This document shows positions 8,747 to 18,303 of a DNA stretch of 64,000 nt, piece by piece. Each line of letters starts with the position of its first letter. The first letter of the stretch is position 1. The notes below the pieces were generated by a model, which was not told the DNA's origin, searched no databases, and was given only the letters and a program-made list of their open reading frames with translations. This DNA comes from an uncultured Myxococcales bacterium (lineage in GTDB: Bacteria > Myxococcota_A > UBA9042), in assembly GCA_903896545.1 (NCBI GenBank), contig CAITYF010000159.1:1-64000 (forward strand), given 5' to 3'. The position numbers and the translations under genes are program-made.

Positions 8747-10054
8747 ATGTCACAGAATGAACTGCAAGAAGAGAACCTGAACGACGGTCTGTCTGCCCTC
8801 ACGGCGTCCACCGACCGGCAGTTGGGGCGTGCGGGGGCGCGCAGCCTGCGCTACCTGCAGATCGGCGTGCAAGCTAGCCACGCGCAGACGCACAAGGAGC
8901 GGCAGCCAGTTCAGATCGCGTTTGCTCTGGATCGTTCAGGCTCGATGGGCGGCGAGAAGATGACGCTGGCCAAGCAGGCGGTTGTCGCGGCGCTGTCGCA
9001 GCTCGAAAAGGGCGACCAGTTCGCCGTCACGGTTTTTGACGACCATGTGGACGTTGTCGCGGCGGCGGCGGACGTGACCACCAAGTCGTTGGCACAGGCG
9101 AAGCGGGCGCTGGACGGCGTGGAGGCCCGCGGCTCGACGGCGCTGTATGCAGGTTGGGATACGGCATGCGGCGAACTGGCGCGTGTCCAGAAGCAGGGCA
9201 CCATGGGGCGCTGTATCGTGGTGACGGACGGGCAGGCCAACCACGGTCCGAGTTCGCCCTTGGAGTTGGCGGAAGCGGCACGGCGCCGACGCGCGGCAGG
9301 TATCGCGACGACGGCGCTCGGCATCGGCGAGGACTTCAACGAAGAACTGTTGGCCGCGATGTCCAAGGCGGGCGCGGGGCAGTTCTACTACGTCCGCAGC
9401 GCGGCGCAGTTGGCGAGCATTCTGTCCACGGAAATCAACGACGCGATGGACGTCGTCGCGCGCGGTGTGGTCGTGGAACTGTGGCCGTCGGATGGCGTGC
9501 GACTGGAACTGCTCAGCGATTTGCCGGCCATCTGGACGGGAACGCACCTGCGCGTGGAGCTGGGCGACCTGGTGAGCGACCAGCGCATCGACCTCGTGGC
9601 GACGGCGCTGCTGCCGCGGGTGAGCGGTGGCGACCCGCCGTCGGTCGAAGTGCGTGCATCGGATGCCGACGGGCCGTTGGAGCTGCCGGTGCAACTGGTG
9701 CAGTGGAAGCTGGCCAACCACCGCGCGAACGACGGGCAGCCGCGCGACTTCGGTGTGCTGCGCGCTGCGGCGGCGGTCGTGGCGGCGCGGGCGCTGCTGG
9801 GCGTGCTGGAGCGCAACCGGCGCGGTGAGTTCACGGTTGTGCGCAAGCGTTTGGACGAGGCGTTGGCGCAGCTGCACAACATGGGCAAGGACGACCCGGA
9901 GATTCGCGTGCACATCGCGCAGCTGACTGAAGCGCGCGACCAGCTGAGCCACTTTGTCGAGGAATACGCGCTCAAGGAAATGCACATGCGCGGGACGTCG
10001 GTGGCGCGGAGCAAGGACCTGTGCGGTGCGCCGATGCGATCGCCGGTTCGCTAG
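8747..10054 (+). CDS. VWA-domain protein
   Basis: IAFALDRSGSMGGEKMTLAKQAVVAALSQLEKGDQFAVTVFDD (MIDAS DxSxS); strong SD ggaggtaagttATG; 3 bp after the MerR gene. Confidence 0.88.
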   Translation: MSQNELQEENLNDGLSALTASTDRQLGRAGARSLRYLQIGVQASHAQTHKERQPVQIAFALDRSGSMGGEKMTLAKQAVVAALSQLEKGDQFAVTVFDDHVDVVAAAADVTTKSLAQAKRALDGVEARGSTALYAGWDTACGELARVQKQGTMGRCIVVTDGQANHGPSSPLELAEAARRRRAAGIATTALGIGEDFNEELLAAMSKAGAGQFYYVRSAAQLASILSTEINDAMDVVARGVVVELWPSDGVRLELLSDLPAIWTGTHLRVELGDLVSDQRIDLVATALLPRVSGGDPPSVEVRASDADGPLELPVQLVQWKLANHRANDGQPRDFGVLRAAAAVVAARALLGVLERNRRGEFTVVRKRLDEALAQLHNMGKDDPEIRVHIAQLTEARDQLSHFVEEYALKEMHMRGTSVARSKDLCGAPMRSPVR

Positions 10055-10087
10055 CCACGCGGTTTTCCGTCAGATCTTTTGGGCGCA

Positions 10088-10187
10088 TCCGGCCGCAAGC
10101 GGCCGGACCGGGCCATAGTCCAGCCGGGCCGGCTTCGCCGTCGGCTGGACCGGAGACCCGCTGCGCGGGCCTCCGCCGCAAGCGGTC
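10088..10187. terminator. Cluster of GC-rich hairpins between convergent genes (possible bidirectional terminator or palindromic repeat cluster)
   Basis: tccggccg-caag-cggccgga (10088-10107); tccagccg...cggctgga (10119-10149, nested cggc-ttc-gccg); ggag-a-cccgc-tgc-gcggg-c-ctcc (10152-10174); ccgc-cgcaa-gcgg follows. Confidence 0.55.
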
Positions 10188-10246
10188 ACTGTCCCTTGCG
10201 CGCTGGCGCCGGTGCCACGGGCCGCTCGAAGCGCGACCTCGTTCGC

Positions 10247-11152
10247 TCAACCCTGCGCCGCGTCCACCCGCCGCTGCAGCTCCGCCGCCATCAACCGCGC
10301 CACCAGCGCGACGCGGCCGACGCCCAGCGCCGACTTCGCCGCGACCAGGTGAACCTCACCTTCCGCAAACGGTCCCAGCGGCAGATCCAGAGCGACGAGC
10401 GCGTCGGGCTGGCCAGTCCGGTGCATCGGCCGCGCGAGCACCATGGCGCCCACTCCAGCCTCCGCCGCCCGCAGCAGCACCAGAAAGTTGTCCGAGGTGA
10501 ACGCCGGCACGAAATTCGGAATTACCTCGCGCAACTGTGGATTCGGCGGCAGGTGCTCGTACGGGCGCGCCCACGCGAGCCACGGCAAGTCTGCGAACGT
10601 GGGCGCCGGTGGCAAGCGCGCCAGCAGCGACGGCGCGACACACACGGCGTTCTGGATGCGCACCGACGCGACGGTCGTCAATTCGTCGCGATCCGCGGCA
10701 CGCTGCCGCAGCGCCAGGTCGGCCTCGCCGCGCGCCAGATCCGCGTAGGCGATGTCCGCCAGCACTTCCAGCCGCAGGCGCGGATGACGGTCGCGCAGCC
10801 AGACGGCAAACGGCGCAAGAAATTCGAACGCAATCCCAGGCGGCGCTGCCACCCGCACAACACCGTGCGGCTCCACTTCCGCCGCCTGCGCCGCGCGGGT
10901 CACTTCCGCGGCGTAATCCGCCATCCGCCGTGCCGGCGCTATCAGCCGCTCGCCCGCAACGGTGAGTCGCACCCCGTCGCTCCGCCGCTCAAACAGCAGA
11001 AACCCAACGTCGTGCTCCAACTGCGCCAGCCGCCGACTCACCGTGGGCTGCCCCACGCGCAGCCGCCGCGCGCCACCGGACACGCTGCCCGTCTCCGCCA
11101 CTGCCAAGAAGAGCTGCACTGCATCCCACGGTAGCTGTCCCTGTCCGTTCAT
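10247..11152 (-). CDS. LysR-family transcriptional regulator
   Basis: LPWDAVQLFLAVAETGSVSGGARRLRVGQPTVSRRLAQLEHDVGFLLFERRSDGVRLTVAGE HTH plus LysR substrate domain. Start taken at MNGQGQLPW, inside the long track ORF. Confidence 0.9.
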   Translation of the reverse strand: MNGQGQLPWDAVQLFLAVAETGSVSGGARRLRVGQPTVSRRLAQLEHDVGFLLFERRSDGVRLTVAGERLIAPARRMADYAAEVTRAAQAAEVEPHGVVRVAAPPGIAFEFLAPFAVWLRDRHPRLRLEVLADIAYADLARGEADLALRQRAADRDELTTVASVRIQNAVCVAPSLLARLPPAPTFADLPWLAWARPYEHLPPNPQLREVIPNFVPAFTSDNFLVLLRAAEAGVGAMVLARPMHRTGQPDALVALDLPLGPFAEGEVHLVAAKSALGVGRVALVARLMAAELQRRVDAAQG

Positions 11153-11284
11153 TCCTGCCGCTCGCCTTGTCATGCACCAGCGCATGGCTAGATGCAAAAT
11201 ATCGCACTTCCGCGACAAAAATGCATGACTAAACTGCACTGGACGGCGGGCGATGTGTCCGCGTTTCTGTTCCACCGAGGTTCC

Positions 11285-12217
11285 ATGCGCGCGTTCTTTT
11301 CCCCCTTGCTCCTGACGTTTCTCCTTGTGATGACCGGCTGTCAGGCGGCTTCTCTGCCGGTCGTGCGGGCTTCTCTGGGTACGCCGCGGCGGTCGGCTGA
11401 CCTGCTTGCAGTGCTTGATCTTCCGGGTCCGGTGACGGTCGAGACCGTGGTGTCGGCCACGTGGCAGGTCGACTTGAGCGGTCTGCTGGACCTGAGCGAT
11501 CCGCGCGCCAAGGCGGCGGGACTGCAGAACCGCGACGAGCCGATCGAGGTGTACTTCCACGCGATTCGCCACCCGAAGTTTGGCCTGTTTCTGATCGACA
11601 CCGGCGTCGAAACCGCCGAGCGCGACCATCCCGACGCCGCGCGCGTGCAAGGTTTGGTGCGGAAATTCATGCACGCGGAGAGGCTGAAGGTTGGCGCGCC
11701 CGTGGGTGCGTGGCTGAAAGCGCAGCCGGACAAGCTCGCGGGCGTGCTGTTCACGCACCTCCACATCGACCACATCTGGGGCGTGCCGGACCTGCCGCCG
11801 ACGCCGCTGTACGTGGGTCCGGGCGAGAGCACGGAGAAGGCGTTCGAGCACCTTTTTGTGCAGGGACCCACCGACGCGCTGCTTCAGGGCCAGACTCAGC
11901 TTCAGGAGTGGCCGTTCCAGGCCGATGCCGACGGTCGCTTCGCCGGCGTGCTCGACGTCTTTGGCGACGGCTCCCTCTGGGCCATGTCCACGCCGGGTCA
12001 TACGGCGGGCAGCGTTTCTTTCATCGCGCGCACGCCGCAGGGACCGATTCTGTTCACCGGCGACACGTGTCACACCGCGTGGGGATGGCAGAACGGCGTG
12101 CCGCCGGGGAGCTTCACTGCGGACCGGGAGATGAATCAGAAGTCGTTGGACAGGCTGCGGCAGCTGGCGAGTGAGCATCCGGGGATGCGGGTGCGGTTGG
12201 GGCATCAGCGGCTATAG
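11285..12217 (+). CDS. MBL-fold metallo-hydrolase lipoprotein
   Basis: MRAFFSPLLLTFLLVMTGCQ lipobox; LFTHLHIDHIWG and STPGHTAGSVSF, LFTGDTCH metal-ligand motifs. Confidence 0.87.
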   Translation: MRAFFSPLLLTFLLVMTGCQAASLPVVRASLGTPRRSADLLAVLDLPGPVTVETVVSATWQVDLSGLLDLSDPRAKAAGLQNRDEPIEVYFHAIRHPKFGLFLIDTGVETAERDHPDAARVQGLVRKFMHAERLKVGAPVGAWLKAQPDKLAGVLFTHLHIDHIWGVPDLPPTPLYVGPGESTEKAFEHLFVQGPTDALLQGQTQLQEWPFQADADGRFAGVLDVFGDGSLWAMSTPGHTAGSVSFIARTPQGPILFTGDTCHTAWGWQNGVPPGSFTADREMNQKSLDRLRQLASEHPGMRVRLGHQRL

Positions 12218-12691
12218 GCAGGGACCCTCGACGTCCAGCTGCCAGAGGATCGCGTCAAACGCGGTGCCCGCTGGGAAATCTGTCGGCGACACCGCGCTCG
12301 GCAGCAGCTTGGCGTCGCTGACAACCATCAGAAGTGTGTGGTGCGCCCGCGCATTCTTCGGCCGATCGCATATCACGATCGTGCACGTCGGCAAGTCCTG
12401 ACAGACCGAAGTGGTGTCAAGCACCGTCTCGGCAGCGTCCCAGTCAAAGTACCAAGCGAAATGCAAGTTGGCCGCCTCGATGCACGTCGTCGACAGGTGT
12501 TCGACTTTGAACTGCGCGGCATTTTTCGGCGTCACGATCGGCACTGGCTGCAGCGACAACGGCGCCTCGCTGTCGACATGGACAATCGGCGTACACGCGT
12601 CGCTTGTTGCCGCATCCACCGGCGTCGCTGCTGACCCGCTGGAGCACGACAACAATGGCAAGACCGCCAGAAAGAGTAAAAACTTGCGCAT
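12212..12691 (-). CDS. Hypothetical lipoprotein
   Basis: MRKFLLFLAVLPLLSCSSGS lipobox; 159 aa. Confidence 0.7.
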   Translation of the reverse strand: MRKFLLFLAVLPLLSCSSGSAATPVDAATSDACTPIVHVDSEAPLSLQPVPIVTPKNAAQFKVEHLSTTCIEAANLHFAWYFDWDAAETVLDTTSVCQDLPTCTIVICDRPKNARAHHTLLMVVSDAKLLPSAVSPTDFPAGTAFDAILWQLDVEGPCL

Positions 12692-12731
12692 CGTTGAACC
12701 TCGGCGTTTTCAGGCTGCCAGACGCAGTTCC

Positions 12732-13241
12732 TCAAGGCAAGGGCGCTATCTTTCCCTTCACCGCGACCCACCGCTCCGCAAATCGCGCGATCACCGCGAG
12801 TCCACGTCCCGCGCGCGACCGCACTTCCGGCTGCGCCAAGTACGCCAGCGCCGCCTCGGGTTTTCCGCGCGCCATCAGCGCTTGCGCGTGCGCGGCAGCC
12901 TGCTTTTCATCCAGCGTGGCAATCGCCGGCGCAACCGGATCGGGCTTGCCCAGCGCGCTGACCATCTGCTCGGTCATCTCCAGCCCGACAATCGCCTGCG
13001 GTTCAACGACGACCGTCCCGGTCGAAGCGCCAAAATAGTGCTCCGCCTTGGCCAGGTGTTCCATCCTGTCATCGCGCGGCGCCATCGCCGCATCGGCCAG
13101 TGCACGAATGCCTTTGTCGATGCCATCCTCGTCGTGACGCTTGCTGCCGACGATCTGCGCGAGCGCAATGACGCACGCCAACGCCAACAGCACGGCAAAA
13201 CCGATGCGGCGCTGCGTCTGCGGCGCGCCTTCAGTGCTCAA
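12732..13241 (-). CDS. Hypothetical single-pass membrane protein, helical/TPR-like, last gene of the dcw cluster
   Basis: RRIGFAVLLALACVIALAQIVG TM segment then Ala-rich helices; begins 9 bp after the ftsZ stop. Confidence 0.65.
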   Translation of the reverse strand: MSTEGAPQTQRRIGFAVLLALACVIALAQIVGSKRHDEDGIDKGIRALADAAMAPRDDRMEHLAKAEHYFGASTGTVVVEPQAIVGLEMTEQMVSALGKPDPVAPAIATLDEKQAAAHAQALMARGKPEAALAYLAQPEVRSRAGRGLAVIARFAERWVAVKGKIAPLP

Positions 13242-13250
13242 CGGCTGACC

Positions 13251-14642
13251 CTACTTGCGCATGAACGCGGGGCGGTCAATCTCGGTGCCGTCATCGGAAA
13301 CGAAGGGATTGCCGACGAGCGGTTCGCGCTTGGTCAACGAGCCTTGATTCAACGACTGCTGGACGGCCGCGTGGCTCGTGCCATACGACGGCGTGCGACG
13401 CGTGTAGGCGGGCTCGTCGAGGTCAATCGGCATGCCATCATTGCCACCGCGGCGCGCGGAGGCCATCGGCGCGGGGATCGGCGGCGGCGCAGCTTGCGAG
13501 ACCTGCATCACGTCACCGCGACCCGCGGTCGCGTACACGCGCACATCCTGCACGCCCGACAATTCCAGCGGCGCGGTCACGCGCAGGGACGAAGCGGTCG
13601 GCGGCGGCGGGGGCGGCACGTTCAACTGGCGCTCGCGCGGCGAAAGCTGCTGCACCATCTCCAGCGAGCGGATCTGCTGCATGCGATCGAAACCCGTGGC
13701 CACAACCGTCACCTTGATGTCGTCGCCGAGCGACTCGTCGATGATCGCGCCGAAGATCGTGTTGGTTTCCGCCGCGGCGGATTCCTGAATCAACGTCATC
13801 GCGTCGTTGATGTCGGCCAGGCTGAGGTCCGCACCGGCAATCGCGACCAGAAGTCCCGTCGCGCCTTCCACGCGGGCGTCTTCCAGAAGCGGGCTCGAAA
13901 TGGCCTGACGGGCCGCCGCACGCGCCCGATCGTCGCCCGAAGCGCGGCCGGTGCCCATGAGCGCCATGCCTTTGCCCTTCATGATGGCCACGACGTCGGC
14001 GAAGTCGACGTTGACCAAGCCGGGCGTCAGGATGATGTCGGAGATGCCGCGCACGGCTTCCACGACGACGGCGTCGACCATCTTGAACGCGTCCTTGAAG
14101 CTGATCTTGCGGTCGGCGACGCTCAAAATGCGGTCGTTCGGGATGACGATGAGCGTGTCGACGTGTTCGGCCAATTCGCGCAGACCGTCTTCCGCCTGCT
14201 TGCCGCGGTTGATGCCCTCAAAGCCGAACGGCCGCGTCACAACCGCCACCGTCAGCGCACCCGCCGCGCGTGCCGCCTGCGCGATGACCGGTGCCGCGCC
14301 CGTGCCCGTGCCGCCGCCCATGCCCGCCGTGATGAACACCATGTCGGCATCCGCGACGGCCGCCTGCAGCGCGTCCATGTCTTCCAGCGCGGCCTTGTGG
14401 CCCATTTCCGGTTTGCCGCCCGCGCCCAAGCCGCGCGTCAAAAGCTGGCCCAGCTGCAAGCGCGTGCCCGCGAGACTGCGACCCAGCGCCTGTGCGTCGG
14501 TGTTGGCAACCATATACTCGATGTGTCCGAGCTCGGCTTCAATCAGGTTGTTTACGGCGTTGCCGCCGCCGCCGCCGACGCCGATGACCTTGATCTTGGC
14601 ACCAAAGATGGCGGGCGACTCGAGTTGGATGGATTCAAACAT
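13251..14642 (-). CDS. ftsZ: Cell division protein FtsZ
   Basis: IKVIGVGGGGGNAVNNL, GMGGGTGTGAAPVIAQ tubulin signature, C-terminal peptide EIDRPAFMRK. Confidence 0.98.
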   Translation of the reverse strand: MFESIQLESPAIFGAKIKVIGVGGGGGNAVNNLIEAELGHIEYMVANTDAQALGRSLAGTRLQLGQLLTRGLGAGGKPEMGHKAALEDMDALQAAVADADMVFITAGMGGGTGTGAAPVIAQAARAAGALTVAVVTRPFGFEGINRGKQAEDGLRELAEHVDTLIVIPNDRILSVADRKISFKDAFKMVDAVVVEAVRGISDIILTPGLVNVDFADVVAIMKGKGMALMGTGRASGDDRARAAARQAISSPLLEDARVEGATGLLVAIAGADLSLADINDAMTLIQESAAAETNTIFGAIIDESLGDDIKVTVVATGFDRMQQIRSLEMVQQLSPRERQLNVPPPPPPTASSLRVTAPLELSGVQDVRVYATAGRGDVMQVSQAAPPPIPAPMASARRGGNDGMPIDLDEPAYTRRTPSYGTSHAAVQQSLNQGSLTKREPLVGNPFVSDDGTEIDRPAFMRK

Positions 14643-14690
14643 GGTGTACCTCGTGAGGAATGGGGTGGCGTGCGTGACGCGTCGTTTGGT

Positions 14691-15947
14691 TTAGAAGACT
14701 TCGCTCAGCCAGCCCTTGATGCGTGCGGAGATGCCGTTGCCGGCGGTCTTGGCGGCCTTGGCCGAGGCGCGACGGGTGCGACCGGCGTCCTTGGCGGTTT
14801 CGTTCTCGTCGTCGCCGCCCTGCAGCACCAAACCCAGCGCCGTCGAGAACACCGGCGAATTGATCATGTCGCGCAGGCCACCGACCTGCCGCGGGTAACC
14901 CACGCGCACAGGCAAACCCAGCACGTCTTCACCCAATTCCGCGCAGCCCGGAAGCAGCGCCGTACCGCCCGTGATGACCACGCCCGAACCCAGCACGTCT
15001 GCGAAGTTGGACGCCTGAATTTCGCGCTCGATCAGCCGGTAGATTTCTTCCATCCGCGGTTCGACGATGTCGCAGAGCAGCTTGCGCTTGCGCACGATCG
15101 GCTCACGGCCGCCCACGCAGGCGACTTCGATGTTTTCGTCGTCCGTTACCATCGTGGAAAGCGCGCAGCCGTGCTGGATCTTGATGCGCTCCGCTTCCGC
15201 CTTGGGTGTGCGCAGACCGACGGCGATGTCGTTGGTGATGTGGTCGCCGCCGACGGGGAGTACAGCGGAGTGGACCACAAAGCCGTTGTGATAAATCGCG
15301 ATGTCGGTCGTGCCGCCGCCGATGTCGACGAGCACCACGCCCAGCTCCTTCTCATCGTCTTCCAGCACCGCGCGACCGGACGCCAGCATTTCCGCCGACG
15401 ACTTGAGCACATGCAGGCCCGCGCGTTCGGCGCACTGCACCACGTTCTGCACGCCGGAGTTCAGCGCCGTGATGATGTGGACGTTGACCTGCAAGCGCAC
15501 GCCGCTGATGCCGATGGGGTAGCGGATGCCATCGTTGTCGTCGACCAGGAATTCCTGCGGCACGGTGTGGAGAATCGTGCGATCGGCGGGAATCTGCACG
15601 GCCTTGGCGTTTTCCAGCACGCGCTGCACGTCCGTCTCCGTCACTTCGCGGTTCTGGACGGCAACAACGCCGCGGTTGTTGAACGACTTCAGGTCTTTGC
15701 CCGAAACCGACACGTACACCGCGTTGACGGTGCAGCCGGCCATCAGCTCGGCTTCGTGGACGGCACGCTGGATCGCCTCCATCGTCTCGTTCACGTTCAC
15801 CACGACGCCCTTGCGGATGCCGTTGGACGCGGACGAACCGACGCCGATGATGTCGATGCCGCCATCTGCCTTCACTTCACCGACGATCGCCACGACTTTG
15901 TGCGTGCCGACGTCCAAGCCCACAATGATTTCTTCTTTCCGCGCCAT
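14691..15947 (-). CDS. ftsA: Cell division protein FtsA
   Basis: EEIIVGLDVGTHKVVAIVGE, DIGGGTTDIAIYHNG, VITGGTALLPG; start chosen at MARKEE. Confidence 0.97.
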   Translation of the reverse strand: MARKEEIIVGLDVGTHKVVAIVGEVKADGGIDIIGVGSSASNGIRKGVVVNVNETMEAIQRAVHEAELMAGCTVNAVYVSVSGKDLKSFNNRGVVAVQNREVTETDVQRVLENAKAVQIPADRTILHTVPQEFLVDDNDGIRYPIGISGVRLQVNVHIITALNSGVQNVVQCAERAGLHVLKSSAEMLASGRAVLEDDEKELGVVLVDIGGGTTDIAIYHNGFVVHSAVLPVGGDHITNDIAVGLRTPKAEAERIKIQHGCALSTMVTDDENIEVACVGGREPIVRKRKLLCDIVEPRMEEIYRLIEREIQASNFADVLGSGVVITGGTALLPGCAELGEDVLGLPVRVGYPRQVGGLRDMINSPVFSTALGLVLQGGDDENETAKDAGRTRRASAKAAKTAGNGISARIKGWLSEVF

Positions 15948-16012
15948 CTGATTCCCCCGTTTTGCGTGCATGTAAAACTGAACCCGTGTCCTTGTCGTGC
16001 TTCGCGTTTCCG

Positions 16013-17158
16013 CTAGTCGTCCTGATTGTCGTCACTCGGCAGCTTCACAGTCGCTGCCTTTGCGTTCTTTGGGTCCGCCGGCGCAGGCGCGCCTTTGGGC
16101 AGACTCGCCGCCGCGGGCGCACCCGCCTGAGACGGAGCGCTGCCTTGCGTCAACTCGTCACCCGGTTTCTCCGGCAACGGCAGCGCGCGCACCACGGCGC
16201 GGTCTTGCCGCACGTCGTCGTCCATCAGCGCGTACTGCAGCCACTCACCGCGGTGGTCGATTCGGTCCAGCAGACGGCCGACCAGCGAGAACGCGCGGCC
16301 CAGATCCGTCTCCAACGCGTGGCCCAGACGCACTTCACCGCCATCGTTGGCGGAAATCAGCGTCGTGCCCAGCACCGGATCCCAGTGAACTTCCGACAAC
16401 GGGAAACGCGCCGCCAGAGGGCTCGCCGTGTGGGCATCGACCAGCCGCAGCAAATCGGCCAAGCGGCGCTGGGTCGGCGTTTCTTTGGCGGTCTGCGGCG
16501 CATTGTCCTTCGCCGCCTTCTGATCCACCACCGGCACGTCGCGCGACAGCCCCGCGCTCAGACCCGTGATGATCGGCAAGTCGATCGCCTCGCCCGCGTC
16601 CGCCGCCTTGAAGACGAACCCGCCGCGATCCACAAGCAGCAGCTTGCCCGTATCGCTCAGGAGCAAAGCAAACGGTTGGTACTCGGCGATGCGAATCACC
16701 AGCGTCGACGGCAGCTGCGCTTCCACGCGCGCGGTGCGTACCCACGGCAGACTTTCAATCGTCCGCTGCACGACGACGGGATCCAGCGCGGTCAAGGACG
16801 TGCCTGGCTTCACGCCAGAGGCGTCGATGATGGCTTGACGTTCCACGCGCTTTTGGCCCGTCACTTCGAACTTCGCGACGTGGAAGTGCTGCGTCCGCAC
16901 GGTGTACTGCTCAAAAAGCCCGGCCGCATAAACCAACTGCGTCGCGCACGCGAGCGCCGCCAGCACGCCCACGACTTTCACCCATGGAAAACGCGGGCCC
17001 TGATTTTCTTCAGCGGCGTCCGCGCGCTCCGCGCGTTGCGTGCGCCACGCCTGCCACGACGACCGCCAGCCGGCCAGCCGCTGCTGCCAGGAGACCTTGG
17101 GCGCGTTGCGAACATTGCGCACCTTGGTCTGTCGCCGGTTGTAATTGCGGGTGTCCAT
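16013..17158 (-). CDS. ftsQ: Cell division protein FtsQ/DivIB (POTRA)
   Basis: N-terminal TM, HVAKFEVTGQKRVERQAIIDASGVKPGTSL POTRA, position between murG and ftsA. Confidence 0.88.
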   Translation of the reverse strand: MDTRNYNRRQTKVRNVRNAPKVSWQQRLAGWRSSWQAWRTQRAERADAAEENQGPRFPWVKVVGVLAALACATQLVYAAGLFEQYTVRTQHFHVAKFEVTGQKRVERQAIIDASGVKPGTSLTALDPVVVQRTIESLPWVRTARVEAQLPSTLVIRIAEYQPFALLLSDTGKLLLVDRGGFVFKAADAGEAIDLPIITGLSAGLSRDVPVVDQKAAKDNAPQTAKETPTQRRLADLLRLVDAHTASPLAARFPLSEVHWDPVLGTTLISANDGGEVRLGHALETDLGRAFSLVGRLLDRIDHRGEWLQYALMDDDVRQDRAVVRALPLPEKPGDELTQGSAPSQAGAPAAASLPKGAPAPADPKNAKAATVKLPSDDNQDD

Positions 17159-17175
17159 TTCGTCTCACGGGCCTT

Positions 17176-18303
17176 TCAGCCGCGCGCCCCCAGCCATTCC
17201 TGGCAATCTTCCACAACCGCCATCGCCGCATCGCGTCCGGCCATCTGCCGCGCCGCGTCGGACGCCGCTTGCCACTTGTCCTCGTGGGTCAGCAGATCCT
17301 TCAGATTTTGCGCCAGCCGCGCTTCATTCCAGTCACCTTGACGCACCCACGCGCCCGCACCGGCATCAGCAAATGCCTTGGCATTGGCCGCCTGATGGTC
17401 GCCGGCCGCATGCGGAAACGGCACCAGAAGCGCAGGCAGACCGGCAGCTGCGAGCTCCGAAACCGTGCCCGAACCCGATCGCGTCACCGCGAAATCGGCC
17501 CACGCGTACGCTGCCGCCATGTCGTCGATGAACGAGTCGACCGTGTGCGTGACGCCTTGGTCCGCGTAGCGCGCCGCAACCGGAGCTCCGGGCAGTTTGC
17601 CGACCTGATGGCGTACTTCCACTTGGACGCCGAGTTCACGCAGTGCGGCCAGCAGCCCGGGAACGTGCTCGTTCAGGAACTCCGAGCCTTGCGAACCGCC
17701 GACCACGAGCACGCGCGGCAAGCGGCCCGCGCCGTTCGTGGCAAAAGTCGCAGCGCGACTCGCGCCCACGCGGCGAATCTCTGGCCGCACCGGATTACCG
17801 GAAACAACGGACGAATCGCGGGGGAAATCGCCGCGCGCCGCGGCAAAGCCGAGGTACACGCGATCGACGAGGACGCCCAACACGCGGTTGGTCAGCCCTG
17901 GAACAGCGTTGGACTCGTGCACGGCGGTCGCGATGCCCAGACTTCGCGCAGCCAAGAGCGCGGCACCCGACGCGTAGCCGCCCACGCCGATCACGAGCGA
18001 GGGCCGTTCGCGTTTCAGGATGGCCCGTGCGGCCAGAATACCTTCCACCAGATTGCGGATGCCTTTGACCTTCGCCAACAGCCCGCCGCCAACCAGCCGC
18101 GATCCCGGCACCGTCTCGATGCGCCACCCGCGCTTGGGCACCAAAGTGGCTTCCATGCCCTGCGGCGTGCCAATGAACAGCACGTCACACGCCGGAATCT
18201 GCAAACGAAACGCGTCCGCCAGCGCCAGCGCGGGGGTCACATGACCGCCCGTGCCGCCGCCCGCGAGCACGATTTTCTGCAGTTGGCTGACGACGTTGGT
18301 CAT
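17176..18303 (-). CDS. murG: UDP-GlcNAc--lipid I N-acetylglucosaminyltransferase MurG
   Basis: IVLAGGGTGGHVTPALALADAF ... VHESNAVPGLTNRVL ... VVGGSQGS ... RSGSGTVSELAAAGLPALLVPFPHAAGDHQAANAKAF. Start at 18303 overlaps the ftsW stop (ATGA). Confidence 0.96.
   Translation of the reverse strand: MTNVVSQLQKIVLAGGGTGGHVTPALALADAFRLQIPACDVLFIGTPQGMEATLVPKRGWRIETVPGSRLVGGGLLAKVKGIRNLVEGILAARAILKRERPSLVIGVGGYASGAALLAARSLGIATAVHESNAVPGLTNRVLGVLVDRVYLGFAAARGDFPRDSSVVSGNPVRPEIRRVGASRAATFATNGAGRLPRVLVVGGSQGSEFLNEHVPGLLAALRELGVQVEVRHQVGKLPGAPVAARYADQGVTHTVDSFIDDMAAAYAWADFAVTRSGSGTVSELAAAGLPALLVPFPHAAGDHQAANAKAFADAGAGAWVRQGDWNEARLAQNLKDLLTHEDKWQAASDAARQMAGRDAAMAVVEDCQEWLGARG

Noticed and set aside
11192-12205. 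Long minus-strand extension of the LysR ORF antisense to the MBL gene
   Set aside because: LysR begins at 11152 with a canonical HTH; upstream in-frame region is shadow translation.
12411-16016. 1201-aa plus-strand ORF antisense to ftsZ/ftsA
   Set aside because: Shadow frame of GC-rich coding DNA; Arg/His-rich translation without domains, while the opposite strand encodes clear FtsZ and FtsA.
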